A DNA stretch of 52,178 nucleotides from Sporosalibacterium faouarense (GTDB taxonomy: Bacteria; Bacillota; Clostridia; Tissierellales; VENL01). The stretch covers positions 1 through 52,178 of the forward strand of contig NZ_JAETGO010000086.1 of NCBI RefSeq assembly GCF_016765695.1, in the 5' to 3' direction. How positions within the stretch are numbered: the first letter of the stretch is position 1; every line of letters begins with the position of its first letter. The notes beneath the pieces are model-generated. The model made no database searches and was not told the origin of the DNA. It saw nothing but the letters and a program-made list of their open reading frames with translations. Positions 6,263 through 14,990 of this stretch are shown piece after piece. Both the position numbers and the translations under genes were made by a program.

Positions 6263-7558
6263 ATGAAAAAACTCACTTTGGGTGAAAAAGTAAGAAATGC
6301 TAGGTTAGAAAAAAACCTTACACAACAAGAGGTAGTAGAGGGTTTTATAACTCGAAATATGCTAAGTCAAATTGAGAATAATGTCGCTCGCCCTTCTTTT
6401 AAGACAATAGAATTTCTTTCAAAGCGATTAAATAAACCTCTATCATATTTTCTAGATGATTTATATGAGGATAAACTCCACAATGAAAAAAGTTGTAGAT
6501 TAGCTTTTCAACACTCCTGTTTTTTAATAAAAAATGAAGAATATAAAAAATGTACTGATTACATAAATAAATTAATAGAGACTAATCAATGTGATTATGA
6601 TGTTTATTATGCTAGACTATTATACAATCTTGCTAATTGTTATATAAACGTGGACAGTATCTCTACTTCATATAAATTATTAAAAGAATCCATAAATTTA
6701 TTAATTAATTATGAAGACCATTACTATATGTCCAAATCATATTATGACCTTAGCTTTATATACCATACACGAAAACAATTTTCATATTCTGAGGATTGTC
6801 TAAACGAAGCAATATCTTTTTTAGATAAATCGCATGTAAATGATACGTTGCTTGAACTGAAACTATACTATAGTCTTGGATATGCATTATTCGAAGAACA
6901 TAAGTATCATGAAGCGATTATTCAACTTCAACACTCACTTAAACTCTCTCAAAATTCCAAGTGTTACTACAATAATGGTAAAACTAATATGCTGTTAGGA
7001 CTTATTTACAAACAGCTAAGAGATTTTAAAAATGCAATATATCATACTAAAAGGGCAATTCACTTTTTTAAATTTACTGAAGACTATTTCTTAATGGCTT
7101 CATGCCAAAAAAATCTAGGAAATATACTAATCTTAGACAATCAGCTTGAATCAGCTAATAATATTTTACATGAAGCTTTAGAGTATTTTTTAAAAAAAGA
7201 TATACTAGATAAAGCTAGTGCAATAAAATCAGACTTGCTTAGTATTTTATTGAAAAAAGAAAAATTTGAAGATGCAATAAAATTCTTTAACACAATAGAT
7301 ATTACAACCCTTAGCCACTCTGATAAAAGCAGTTTGCTAAATAATGTTGGGAAATGTTATTTAGAGTTAAATGATTTTAATAAAGCTAATGCTTTCCTTG
7401 ATCAAGCTTTTAAATTGGCAAAAGATACTAAAGATAACCACATAATATATAGTGTATATAATAATCTGGCAGATTATCATTCTAAAACCAATGATTTTCA
7501 AAGTGCTTATTCTTACTCAAGCAAAGCACAAGAGATTCTAAAACATATTTATAATTAA
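6263..7558 (+). CDS. XRE-family HTH plus TPR regulator (RRNPP type), putative peptide-responsive switch
   Basis: The 431-residue protein begins with an XRE helix-turn-helix (about residues 6-65; LGEKVRNARLEKNLTQQEV...MLSQIENN), followed by a long all-helical region of tetratricopeptide-like repeats (about 75-430; e.g. YYDLSFIYHTRKQFSYSEDCLNEAI, YNNLADYHSKTNDFQSAYSYSSKA). This is the architecture of PlcR, NprR and related RRNPP sensors that bind small imported peptides. It is transcribed divergently from the RiPP operon and from the 48-codon pre-pheromone gene, and its promoter has a dyad shared with that operon. The start ATG follows AGGAGAG at normal spacing. Activator versus repressor cannot be told, but sites overlapping both predicted start points favour repression relieved (or changed) by the peptide. 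Confidence 0.88.
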   Translation: MKKLTLGEKVRNARLEKNLTQQEVVEGFITRNMLSQIENNVARPSFKTIEFLSKRLNKPLSYFLDDLYEDKLHNEKSCRLAFQHSCFLIKNEEYKKCTDYINKLIETNQCDYDVYYARLLYNLANCYINVDSISTSYKLLKESINLLINYEDHYYMSKSYYDLSFIYHTRKQFSYSEDCLNEAISFLDKSHVNDTLLELKLYYSLGYALFEEHKYHEAIIQLQHSLKLSQNSKCYYNNGKTNMLLGLIYKQLRDFKNAIYHTKRAIHFFKFTEDYFLMASCQKNLGNILILDNQLESANNILHEALEYFLKKDILDKASAIKSDLLSILLKKEKFEDAIKFFNTIDITTLSHSDKSSLLNNVGKCYLELNDFNKANAFLDQAFKLAKDTKDNHIIYSVYNNLADYHSKTNDFQSAYSYSSKAQEILKHIYN

Positions 7559-7582
7559 TTTAATCATCAAATTTGTAATTAA

Positions 7583-7610
7583 AATAGTGGCGTATTAGTC
7601 ACTTTTTTTA
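7583..7610 (+). terminator. Probable terminator after the XRE-TPR regulator gene
   Basis: A short AGTG/CACT stem followed by seven T residues lies about 25 bases after the stop. The stem is weak but the T run is clear. Confidence 0.5.
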
Positions 7611-7732
7611 TAAATTATTATTTATACTATCATTCTACCTTAATAATCAATCTAACATTTAAAGATTCATCTTTGTTAATACCTAATAAATTATATACTT
7701 AGATTTATATAAGATTATATATTTGAATAACA

Positions 7733-7760
7733 AATAAAACCCAGGCATAAACCTGAGTTC
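7733..7760 (-). terminator. Terminator of the TetR-ABC operon (minus strand)
   Basis: On the minus strand an AACTCAGG/CCTGGGTT stem (7752-7759 and 7738-7745) with a six-base loop is followed by TTTATTTG. It lies 56 bases beyond the stop of the DUF3298-like gene. Confidence 0.7.
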
Positions 7761-7815
7761 TATTAAGATCACTCTCTATTTATTTACTTAATTGAATCTA
7801 TAATACTAATATCTA

Positions 7816-8421
7816 CTATACGAAAGGAATCATCCTATTAAGAATACCATCTTCGGGAATTAAGTCTTGGATATCATATATTGGAATTAGGAAATATGGA
7901 AATCCAACATAGTATGGAGAAATTTCAACTTGTTGGAAGTATATTACTAAACCCTTATCTGCAATATAATAATCCTGATTTGGTTTTATTCCTTTAAACT
8001 CACCTAATAGTGGTATATCTCTTTCCTTAATTTGCTTTGCTATCATATCAGATAATACCTTTACATAGTCACTACCTTTTTTAAATAGTTCACTCAATTG
8101 ATAGATTTCTCCAGTTCTAGTATCGGCAGTAAGAGATTTAACAATAGTTACTGGATGAGCACCGTGGAAATCCCCTAATCCGTTCAAAGTTAAACTTAGA
8201 ACATTTCTTTGGTTATTTTTTATTTCATAAGACCCTGTTATATAAGTTATCATATCTGGCTGTCTAAGTTCTGCAATAAGCTTATACATCATATTTTGAA
8301 TATTATAGTTGATGTGCTTTTGAACACTTGGATCTTCTAATCCATATACAAATGGATAATACATATTAACTGTTGGTGTAAAATAAGAATTGGTTTTAAT
8401 ATATACTGGCAATGTCAACAT
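7816..8421 (-). CDS. DUF3298-type (RsiV-like) protein
   Basis: The 201-residue protein resembles the DUF4163/DUF3298 pair found in the extracellular part of the anti-sigma factor RsiV and in many clostridial proteins of unknown role. Supporting segments are NVLSLTLNGLGDFHGAHPVTIVKSLTADTRTG, LSELFKKGSDYVKVLSDMIAKQI and YYIADKGLVIYFQQVEISPYYVGFPYFLIP. Unlike RsiV it has no signal peptide or membrane helix, so it is probably cytoplasmic or part of the spore. The start ATG follows an AGGAGG sequence. It is the last gene of the minus-strand TetR/ABC cluster, 74 bases after the permease, and may or may not serve in that system. Confidence 0.65.
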   Translation of the reverse strand: MLTLPVYIKTNSYFTPTVNMYYPFVYGLEDPSVQKHINYNIQNMMYKLIAELRQPDMITYITGSYEIKNNQRNVLSLTLNGLGDFHGAHPVTIVKSLTADTRTGEIYQLSELFKKGSDYVKVLSDMIAKQIKERDIPLLGEFKGIKPNQDYYIADKGLVIYFQQVEISPYYVGFPYFLIPIYDIQDLIPEDGILNRMIPFV

Positions 8422-8495
8422 TTACTAACCTCCTTTATAAAAGCTTACTTATTAATAAATTATGCTTATTATCAAAAGAGGTTCAAAAAATCATT

Positions 8496-9218
8496 CTATA
8501 TCTTTGCTCGTTCTAAGAAAATCTTATATATAATTAGATTCAAAGCGAGTACATATATTAATCCAATAAAGTAATATTGATTATAAGATAATAGTAATAC
8601 ATCACTGCCCCTTATTATACTACTTATAGCTTTAGCTGGCCAAAATCCAGGAGCAAAAGAAAATAGAAGTTCCTTCTTATCAATGAAGAATAAAGCTATT
8701 ATTGGAAATATAATTATTGCTCCAGTTCCCTTCATTATTGCAAATCCCTCAATCTTATTTTTCGCCAATGCATTAATCAGTAAACCCGACATAGGCGATG
8801 CCAGTGAAGCTAATAGAGAAATTGCAATTATGGCTCCAGCTGAGAAACTCCAAATATCCGAGAACCACATTACAAATGCACATGCAACCCATGATAATAT
8901 TAATCCCATTATAAGTCTAAAGGATAGAAACTGATGTATGGTTAAAGGAGTAACTTTTATAGATGTTAGTATTTTATCGTCCCTATCATCTAAAATCGAA
9001 AATCCAATTAGCGCTCCAAAGATTATAGGTGTCATCAATGTTAACACAACGACTATTATATCTGCATATTGTTCAATATTAAATCCACTATTCTTCGCAA
9101 TATATGGCAAAAGAAATCTTCCTATTATGGCTAATATTATGGGGTAAAACAACATAAATTTCATTAGTGGATCTCTACTCCATTTTTTGAATTCACTTAA
9201 TACAAAACTACTATTCAT
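8496..9218 (-). CDS. ABC-2 type transporter permease (second subunit)
   Basis: The 240-residue integral membrane protein has about six hydrophobic helices and an N-terminal cytoplasmic segment (FVLSEFKKWSRDPLMKFMLFYPIILAIIG) typical of ABC-2 permeases. The loop ...GFSILDDRDDKILTSIKVTPLTIHQFL is the usual cytosolic coupling region. It begins two bases after the other permease gene ends, so both are co-translated with the ATPase gene. Two unlike permeases plus one ATPase form an exporter of unknown substrate, probably a drug or peptide given the TetR regulator upstream. Confidence 0.85.
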   Translation of the reverse strand: MNSSFVLSEFKKWSRDPLMKFMLFYPIILAIIGRFLLPYIAKNSGFNIEQYADIIVVVLTLMTPIIFGALIGFSILDDRDDKILTSIKVTPLTIHQFLSFRLIMGLILSWVACAFVMWFSDIWSFSAGAIIAISLLASLASPMSGLLINALAKNKIEGFAIMKGTGAIIIFPIIALFFIDKKELLFSFAPGFWPAKAISSIIRGSDVLLLSYNQYYFIGLIYVLALNLIIYKIFLERAKI

Positions 9219-9220
9219 AA

Positions 9221-9946
9221 TTAAACCCCACTTTCTTTAACAGCAAATTTATCGAACTTTTTCGATACAAAATAGTAAATTACTACTGATCCTAAAATCA
9301 TGTAAGCTGTAGAGAGTAAAATACTCCAAATGTCAATCCCACCTGCCGATGACTTTAACAACACCATAGCACTTTTGCTTGGTATTATATAAAGGATTTT
9401 TCCTATTAACTCGCTCTTGATTATTCCAACTTCCTGTAATAAAACAGGGATCATAAATACAAAGCTATACTTTAACATTCCCATTAATAACCCTGTAAAA
9501 TCCTTTGAATAATAAGTCAATATAAACCCTATTAAAGAGTGAAAAAAGCCAATTAATATCACTGCAGAAAAAATCCCTAAAACATTGATATCAATTTCTT
9601 TAAATATTCTAGCATAAGCATATAGAATTCCTAAAGTAATAATGTTTGATACAACATTTGAAAACACTTTTGCAAGTATATATTCATTTTTATTAATTGG
9701 TGATATCAATAATGATTTAAGAGTCCCTTCCTGTTTTTCAAAAAACATAGAAACTCCAACTAAAAGCATTGACATTGATGTTGCATCTAAAAATATTAGC
9801 AAAGGAAAAATATTACTTACATTTTCAATTTCAGTAAAATGTAGTACTCCTATCCAAATAATCGAAACTAATAAACTAGCTCCTAAGATATTATACTTTT
9901 TCATTCTTTGTATTTCACCAGTCAATAAGACAAGAAAATTATTCAT
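9221..9946 (-). CDS. ABC-2 type transporter permease (first subunit)
   Basis: The 241-residue protein has about six membrane helices. It has the ABC-2 coupling segment (MFFEKQEGTLKSLLISPINKNEYILAKVF) between helices 2 and 3. Its start overlaps the end of the ATPase gene by 8 bp, a sign of translational coupling. With its neighbour it would form a heterodimeric permease. The substrate is unknown. Confidence 0.85.
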   Translation of the reverse strand: MNNFLVLLTGEIQRMKKYNILGASLLVSIIWIGVLHFTEIENVSNIFPLLIFLDATSMSMLLVGVSMFFEKQEGTLKSLLISPINKNEYILAKVFSNVVSNIITLGILYAYARIFKEIDINVLGIFSAVILIGFFHSLIGFILTYYSKDFTGLLMGMLKYSFVFMIPVLLQEVGIIKSELIGKILYIIPSKSAMVLLKSSAGGIDIWSILLSTAYMILGSVVIYYFVSKKFDKFAVKESGV

Positions 9947-10793
9947 CTTTTCCCACTCCTGTCACATTAATAAAGATATCATCAAGGGTAGTCTCCTTGC
10001 TATGAATAGTAATTATCTTTTTTTCTTTAATGATATTCAAAAATTCTTCATCTGCTCCTAAACTATCTAAATCAAATGATGCCTTTTCTGTACTTCCATC
10101 CTCTGCATATTCTAAATCTACAACTCTTTGACCATGCTTTAACTTAAGGTTCTTAGGTGAATCAATTTCTGCTATCTGACCATCGGCCAAGAAAGCTACT
10201 CTATCACATAATTCATCTACATCATTCATGAGGTGAGTTGTTAATAATACAGTTCCTCCATTATCCTTAAAATCTTTTATTATATCCTTAACCACCCTTG
10301 CATTCTTAGGGTCTAATCCGCTTGTGGGTTCATCTAAGAAAAGAACCTTAGGATTATTAAGAAGAGCCCTAACGAAGTTTAACCTTACCTTCATACCCTT
10401 TGAATACTCATTAACCTGTTTATCTTTATCCTCATAAAGTCCTACTTTTTTTAACAGTTCATCAGTATCAGCGTTAGATTTATATAGTTTTTTAAAGAAA
10501 GTTAGATTTTCGTTTGCTGTTAACTTTGAGAAATGTACTGGCATTTCAAAGCCAACTCCTATCTCTTGATAAAACTCTTTTTTGTATTCTTTTAAATCTT
10601 TATCCTTATACTTTATTTCTCCACTGTAATTATCAAGTAGCTTTGTCAAAATCTTTTGTGTTGTACTCTTTCCAACTCCACTAGGACCTAATAATCCAAA
10701 AATTTCTCCTTCCTTGATTTCAAATGTTAATCCCTTTAGAGTATCTACTTTGTTCTTTGGATATCTAAAAGTTAAATCCTTGACCTTAAACAT
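9939..10793 (-). CDS. ABC transporter ATP-binding protein of an ABC-2 exporter
   Basis: The 284-residue ATPase shows Walker A GPSGVGKST, signature YSKGMKVRL (replacing LSGGQ, as is common in drug-type ABC-2 ATPases) and Walker B VLFLDEPTSGLD. It also has a C-terminal extension of about 70 residues (from VDLEYAEDG), as in drug-export ATPases such as DrrA/BcrA types. It is followed by two permease genes in the same operon. The TetR regulator upstream suggests induction by the exported compound. Confidence 0.9.
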   Translation of the reverse strand: MFKVKDLTFRYPKNKVDTLKGLTFEIKEGEIFGLLGPSGVGKSTTQKILTKLLDNYSGEIKYKDKDLKEYKKEFYQEIGVGFEMPVHFSKLTANENLTFFKKLYKSNADTDELLKKVGLYEDKDKQVNEYSKGMKVRLNFVRALLNNPKVLFLDEPTSGLDPKNARVVKDIIKDFKDNGGTVLLTTHLMNDVDELCDRVAFLADGQIAEIDSPKNLKLKHGQRVVDLEYAEDGSTEKASFDLDSLGADEEFLNIIKEKKIITIHSKETTLDDIFINVTGVGKDE

Positions 10794-10867
10794 TTTTTTA
10801 CCCCCTTCATTTTGAGATGATTCATTAATTTACTGGTTTAGTTAAGAAATCTACTCTTTAATTTAAA

Positions 10868-11269
10868 CTAATACAAAAAGATACCAAGTAAAATTAAAAT
10901 TATTCCTAAAATAGTTGTTCCAATGCTAATCTGAGTAATAATTCTCCTATCCTCAACTAATGCTTTTGTAACAAAACTTCTAAACTTATTATAATTAAAT
11001 AAAATTTGTGACACCTTTATAAGTGTGAGAGTTATTAATATACTTAATATTATTGATAAATGTACCTCAGTAGTTATTTCTTTATACCATGTAACTATAA
11101 CTATAAAGATTGAGAATATCCCAACTCCCCATATCCATTTAGGTTTTTCCTCTGAATATGCCTTATTAAGTTCGAAATTGCTCCACTTTTCTGGTATTAA
11201 ATGTATTAGTAACCTTACTCCAATCATTATTACCCCCCATACAATACTTAATATTTTAAAGTAATTCAT
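10868..11269 (-). CDS. Four-helix membrane protein of unknown function
   Basis: The 133-residue protein has about four hydrophobic helices and a short charged loop (PEKWSNFELNKAYSEEKPKWIW). I do not recognise the family. It sits between the TetR gene and the ABC ATPase gene, 78 and 74 bases from them, on the same strand, so it is probably part of the exporter operon. GAGGGGG precedes the ATG by about nine bases. It may assist transport or resistance, but nothing in the sequence shows how. Confidence 0.7.
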   Translation of the reverse strand: MNYFKILSIVWGVIMIGVRLLIHLIPEKWSNFELNKAYSEEKPKWIWGVGIFSIFIVIVTWYKEITTEVHLSIILSILITLTLIKVSQILFNYNKFRSFVTKALVEDRRIITQISIGTTILGIILILLGIFLY

Positions 11270-11347
11270 TTTTAAATTCCCCCTCTCTAGTTTTATTACT
11301 CCTACATTGATACACCTTAGATTTACTTACTCAGAAACTAAGTTTCT

Positions 11348-11977
11348 TCAACGTTTTTTTATTCCGTTTCCAATGATATATAAAATCTTATCAGCTTTAT
11401 CAAGAAATGCATCTATTCCTACTAATTCACCTCCTATACTTAATCCCTTAATAAAATCGTCAACCATTGCTATATTCATATTAAAAAACATAAAAGCCGC
11501 AGTTTCTATATCAACATCCTCACTTATATCTCCCTTTTCTTGACCTTTCTTTAAAATTTGATAGAAAAAATCATTTGATTTTCCTTCTAACTCTCCTAAA
11601 AATTCTTTCTTTACCTCATCACTTTCTTTTAAGAATTTATTTCCTATTGCAGCTAGTTTTGGATTATCCTTAGCAAACTTTATCCCTGATATATACAGTT
11701 CACCAATAATCTCTAGTGTTCCAAGATTATCTAAATTCCCCATGACATAATAAAGATATTTAAGCTTTTTATCACCAATAATATTTAGTATATATTTATA
11801 AAAGTCCTTAATATCACTAAAATACTGATAAAAACTTCCCCTAGGTATACCTGCATTTTTAATAATTTTAGATACACTAGAATTTTTTATTGATTGTTGA
11901 GAAAATTCATCTATAGCAGCATTAAGAATTCTTTCCCTTTTTTCTTCTGGTAAATTAAAAAATGTTTCTGTAGGCAA
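11348..11977 (-). CDS. TetR-family transcriptional repressor
   Basis: The 209-residue protein has a classic TetR N-terminal HTH domain (RERILNAAIDEFSQQSIKNSSVSKIIKNAGIPRGSFYQYFSDIKDFYKYI, about residues 14-62) and a helical ligand-binding C-terminal domain. The best start is TTG at 11977 with AAAGGGA upstream. The promoter region carries two near-identical palindromes, one inside the promoter spacer, so the protein probably represses its own operon. Genes downstream encode a membrane protein and an ABC-2 exporter, so the effector is likely an exported toxic compound. Confidence 0.9.
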   Translation of the reverse strand: MPTETFFNLPEEKRERILNAAIDEFSQQSIKNSSVSKIIKNAGIPRGSFYQYFSDIKDFYKYILNIIGDKKLKYLYYVMGNLDNLGTLEIIGELYISGIKFAKDNPKLAAIGNKFLKESDEVKKEFLGELEGKSNDFFYQILKKGQEKGDISEDVDIETAAFMFFNMNIAMVDDFIKGLSIGGELVGIDAFLDKADKILYIIGNGIKKR

Positions 11978-12099
11978 TTGTATCGATCCCTTTCTTTTAC
12001 ATTTTATATTCTGTATTTTTAAAGTCCCTTTTATAATTAATTTCTATCATTAACTTATTGAATCATATTTCTTCACTTTAGTTAAACTTTTAAACAATA

Positions 12100-12119
12100 A
12101 TATGACATCGGTGTCATAT
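12100..12119. promoter_or_regulatory. TetR operator, copy 1 (downstream of the -10 box)
   Basis: ATATGACATCGGTGTCATAT is a palindrome with one mismatch at the centre. It matches the perfect copy at 12134-12153 at 19 of 20 positions, with start-to-start spacing of 34 bp. Confidence 0.85.
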
Positions 12120-12130
12120 TGTATGTTTTT

Positions 12131-12159
12131 ATTATATGACACCGGTGTCATATAGTCAA
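12131..12159 (-). promoter_or_regulatory. Promoter of the TetR/ABC exporter operon
   Basis: On the minus strand TTGACT (12154-12159) and TATAAT (12131-12136) are separated by exactly 17 bases, near the sigma-A consensus. The spacer is almost wholly made of the second operator copy, so repressor binding would exclude RNA polymerase. Confidence 0.85.
12134..12153. promoter_or_regulatory. TetR operator, copy 2 (perfect 20-bp palindrome in the promoter spacer)
   Basis: ATATGACACCGGTGTCATAT is a perfect palindrome filling the -35/-10 spacer of the TetR operon promoter. It is the strongest operator candidate in the window. Confidence 0.88.
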
Positions 12160-12167
12160 TACTTTTT

Positions 12168-12749
12168 TTATTTATTAATTTTACTACTATGTATAATATA
12201 AAAGCTATTGCCTATATAGTCTATTTTTTCAACATCTATACCTACTTGCTTCAAGCTATCTTTAACTTTATCCACTTCTTTTCTTATCTGGATAGGCGGT
12301 CCCATTTCTTCTTCTACTTTATTCCAATCTAAAATTATCAGTCGTCCTTGGTCTCTTAATATTCTTTTACTTTCATTTAAAAATTTTTTTGGATCATCTA
12401 ATTCATGAAATACAGTAGAAGTAAATACTATATCTGTAGAATTATCTGGTATTTTAAAGTTATTTTCATTTGATAAAATCGTTTCAACATTCTTTATTTC
12501 TTCTTCTTCTAACCTTCTATCTGTTTCATCTATCATTTCTTTACTTATATCTATAGCATATACTTTATTATTCTCAGCAATTGACTTTGCCATTGGAATA
12601 GTAAAATATCCTATACCACAACCTATATCTGCAATATCAACACCTTCTTTAATTCCTATTCTATTAATCACCTCTTCTGGTGGTAGTACCTTCCTTCTCA
12701 ATGGATTATCTAATTTTTTCATGTTTTTTGGTTTAAATTTCTTCCCCAT
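12168..12749 (-). CDS. Class I SAM-dependent methyltransferase
   Basis: The 193-residue protein shows methyltransferase motif I (VDIADIGCGIGYFTIPMA, near residues 37-54), the acidic end of strand 2 (VYAIDISKEMID), and motif IV/post-I elements (DIVFTSTVFHELDDPKKFL; RLIILDW). It is a Methyltransf_11/25-like family member. The methyl acceptor cannot be told. The gene has a strong AAGGAGTG ribosome binding site and lies upstream of the TetR promoter on the same strand, with no terminator seen between, so some readthrough is possible. It is otherwise a lone gene. Confidence 0.85.
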   Translation of the reverse strand: MGKKFKPKNMKKLDNPLRRKVLPPEEVINRIGIKEGVDIADIGCGIGYFTIPMAKSIAENNKVYAIDISKEMIDETDRRLEEEEIKNVETILSNENNFKIPDNSTDIVFTSTVFHELDDPKKFLNESKRILRDQGRLIILDWNKVEEEMGPPIQIRKEVDKVKDSLKQVGIDVEKIDYIGNSFYIIHSSKINK

Positions 12750-13022
12750 TATAATTCACTCCTTGTATTATGCTTATTTCATAACTTTTTTCTTTTCACA
12801 GATAATATACCCTTATAAGTTATAAAAATTAAACATATATTTTATTAATCACCAAGAAATTGAATATTTATAAGATAGCCATATTTTATATGATTAAATG
12901 CCAAATATGAGGAACATATCTTTAGCAAATAAATTTATCTTTTAATATTAGCAGTAACTTTCTTTTACTCTTTAAAATAGTATAAATTAGAAAATCTAAA
13001 AAATATGAAAGGAGTGATAGAT

Positions 13023-13445
13023 ATGCTTTACTGTTATGGCGAAAAATCAACTCTTAGGATGCTAGATGAAATCGTTTTTTGGAAACGCCAAGAGGAGGAA
13101 CATACTGTTGTAATTCGTAATTTAACTAGAGATTTAGAGGAAGAATACATTATCTCCTTAGAGAGTTGGGAGCAGGCCTTTGCTCAATCCGAAGGTTTGG
13201 CTGCCAGATATGTGGAAGCGATAATAAGGGCCCATTATAACATAGACTCTAATCTCAGAGGACAGATTTATCAGTTCATAAACTTTTCTTTAAATCAAAG
13301 TAAGAAATTCATTCAATTTTTAAATACCTTAACCAAAGAAAGTACTGCAATTAAAAATAACCAAACTGCAATTGTTGTAATAAATCACATTCGTAGAGAG
13401 TCAGATTATTTCATTGGAATTACTAAGGCTTTCTTAGAAATATAA
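13023..13445 (+). CDS. DUF2935-like protein
   Basis: The 140-residue protein is mostly helical and resembles the DUF2935 family of Firmicutes: short helical proteins with an Arg/Glu-rich pattern (FWKRQEEEHTVVI, NHIRRESDYFI), where conserved Glu/His residues may bind metal. I choose ATG 13023 because AAAGGAGTG lies just before it; an in-frame ATG at 13005 would overlap that site. It stands alone, followed by a clear terminator. No function is known to me. Confidence 0.75.
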   Translation: MLYCYGEKSTLRMLDEIVFWKRQEEEHTVVIRNLTRDLEEEYIISLESWEQAFAQSEGLAARYVEAIIRAHYNIDSNLRGQIYQFINFSLNQSKKFIQFLNTLTKESTAIKNNQTAIVVINHIRRESDYFIGITKAFLEI

Positions 13446-13474
13446 AAAATTCTTTTACTATTAATTTAAAATAA

Positions 13475-13496
13475 AAAAACCCTATCTAGGGTTTTT
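13475..13496. terminator. Bidirectional terminator between DUF2935-like gene and cdsB
   Basis: The hairpin AAAAACCCTA/TAGGGTTTTT with a two-base TC loop has a T run on both strands. It serves the plus-strand DUF2935-like gene and the minus-strand cdsB gene, which converge here. Confidence 0.75.
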
Positions 13497-13547
13497 ATCT
13501 TTTAAACCTAATATACATTTATATAGCTTCTTCAATCCTTCTGATAA

Positions 13548-14897
13548 CTACTTAGCAATTGCTGATAAATTACTATAATTACTTTTTTTACTTCCTATTT
13601 CAACTTTTGATTTATCATTCATATTTTTCATAATCTTTAATATTACTTGATCAGTGATACTCATACCCTCTACAGATAGAACCCTTAAATTTCTTATGGT
13701 CTCTTCAGCTGAGTCTCCAACAATACCATTCCTTGAAGGAATTACACTATCACTCAAAGCCAACAGGGCAGATTGAATAGCTGTAGATGCAGATGTTGCT
13801 AGCTTTAATGCACATCCTGGCTTTGCTCCATCGCATATCATACCACTTGTATTTCCTATCATATTCATTATAACACCATCAATTTGACTTTCATCAGCTC
13901 CCATAAGCCATGCAATAGCTACTGCTGCTCCTGTTCCAGCGGCTACTCCACAACCACATATTGCTGACAACCTATCAATATAATACTTAATATAGCTATT
14001 AATTATATGACTTATAGCTAATGCTCTAGCTAATTTTTCATCTGTTACATGGTATTTCTTTCTATAGGCTGCTATTGGTAAAATTGTTGTTAACCCATTA
14101 TTTCCACTTCCATTACTACTCATCACTGGCATACTGACTCCAGACATTCTTGCATCAGATGCAGCAGCAGTTAACATCATTGCACAATTCATAAGGTCAT
14201 ATGATAAAATTCCATCCTTCATATTTTTATAAAAGCTATACCCTACTCCCATTCCTGCTTTTTCTTTAAGACCAGCTTGAGCTATTTTCTCATTCATTTC
14301 TAAACCCTCTAACATAAATTCTATTTTTTCAAAAGGTATGCCTTCTATGGTATTAATAATTTGTCCAATTTCTAAATTATATAACTGATCATTATCGCAA
14401 CTACAATCTACTTCATCTTTCATTTCAAGAATCACATCACCGTATTTTTCTATATAAAAAAATTTATTATGTTTTTCTTTAATTATAGTTCTTGCAATTC
14501 CTTTATTAGTTTTAATTTTAACTTCAATATATATTTTTTCATTAGTATTTTTAATATCTAATTTTAGTTTGCCACTTTCTAAAAGTTTCTCTGCTCTATA
14601 CACATCATTTTCTTCTATCCCATCTAAAATCCTTAATTCTTTTCTGCTTTCTCCACCTACTATTCCAAGTGCTGAAGCTATATGAAGACCTACTTTGTCA
14701 GTACTAGGTATTCCTACTGATAATCCATTCTTATAAATATTAGGACTAACAAATATCTCAATTTTATCGATTACATCATCAACCACTAATTCCCTACATT
14801 TAGCACAAGCTAAAGCTACTGCTACCGGCTCTGTACATCCCATTGCTGGCACAACCTCAGACTTTAAAGTTTGAATAATTAAATTTTCTAATCCCAT
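13548..14897 (-). CDS. cdsB: L-cysteine desulfidase (UPF0597 family)
   Basis: The 449-residue protein fits the UPF0597/CyuA-CdsB family, which breaks L-cysteine into pyruvate, ammonia and sulfide using a [4Fe-4S] cluster. Cysteines in the expected places are C21 (AMGCTEP), C314/C316 (AICGCG), C355 and C362 (ICDGAKPGC). The mid-protein ASDARMSGVSMPVMSSNGSGNNGLT segment is typical of the family. In Clostridioides difficile, CdsB is the cysteine-inducible desulfidase under the sigma-54 activator CdsR; here the next gene upstream is a sigma-54 activator, and a consensus sigma-54 promoter lies before cdsB. Other members may act on serine or threonine, but the regulator context favours cysteine. 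Confidence 0.87.
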   Translation of the reverse strand: MGLENLIIQTLKSEVVPAMGCTEPVAVALACAKCRELVVDDVIDKIEIFVSPNIYKNGLSVGIPSTDKVGLHIASALGIVGGESRKELRILDGIEENDVYRAEKLLESGKLKLDIKNTNEKIYIEVKIKTNKGIARTIIKEKHNKFFYIEKYGDVILEMKDEVDCSCDNDQLYNLEIGQIINTIEGIPFEKIEFMLEGLEMNEKIAQAGLKEKAGMGVGYSFYKNMKDGILSYDLMNCAMMLTAAASDARMSGVSMPVMSSNGSGNNGLTTILPIAAYRKKYHVTDEKLARALAISHIINSYIKYYIDRLSAICGCGVAAGTGAAVAIAWLMGADESQIDGVIMNMIGNTSGMICDGAKPGCALKLATSASTAIQSALLALSDSVIPSRNGIVGDSAEETIRNLRVLSVEGMSITDQVILKIMKNMNDKSKVEIGSKKSNYSNLSAIAK

Positions 14898-14934
14898 CTA
14901 TTACACCCCTTTAAATTATCACTATAAATTAATA

Positions 14935-14951
14935 ATGCAAATTCAGTGCCA
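14935..14951 (-). promoter_or_regulatory. Sigma-54 (-24/-12) promoter of cdsB
   Basis: On the minus strand TGGCAC (14946-14951), five bases, then TTGCAT (14935-14940) match the sigma-54 consensus TGGCAC-N5-TTGCAT exactly. It is 38 bases upstream of the cdsB start. Confidence 0.92.
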
Positions 14952-14990
14952 ATCTAGGATGCAGTACCTTACACAAACAAATTTTGCTTT

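Noticed and set aside
9642-10061. Plus-strand open frame opposite the ABC-2 exporter genes
   Set aside because: It runs against clear ATPase and permease genes and looks like chance open sequence.
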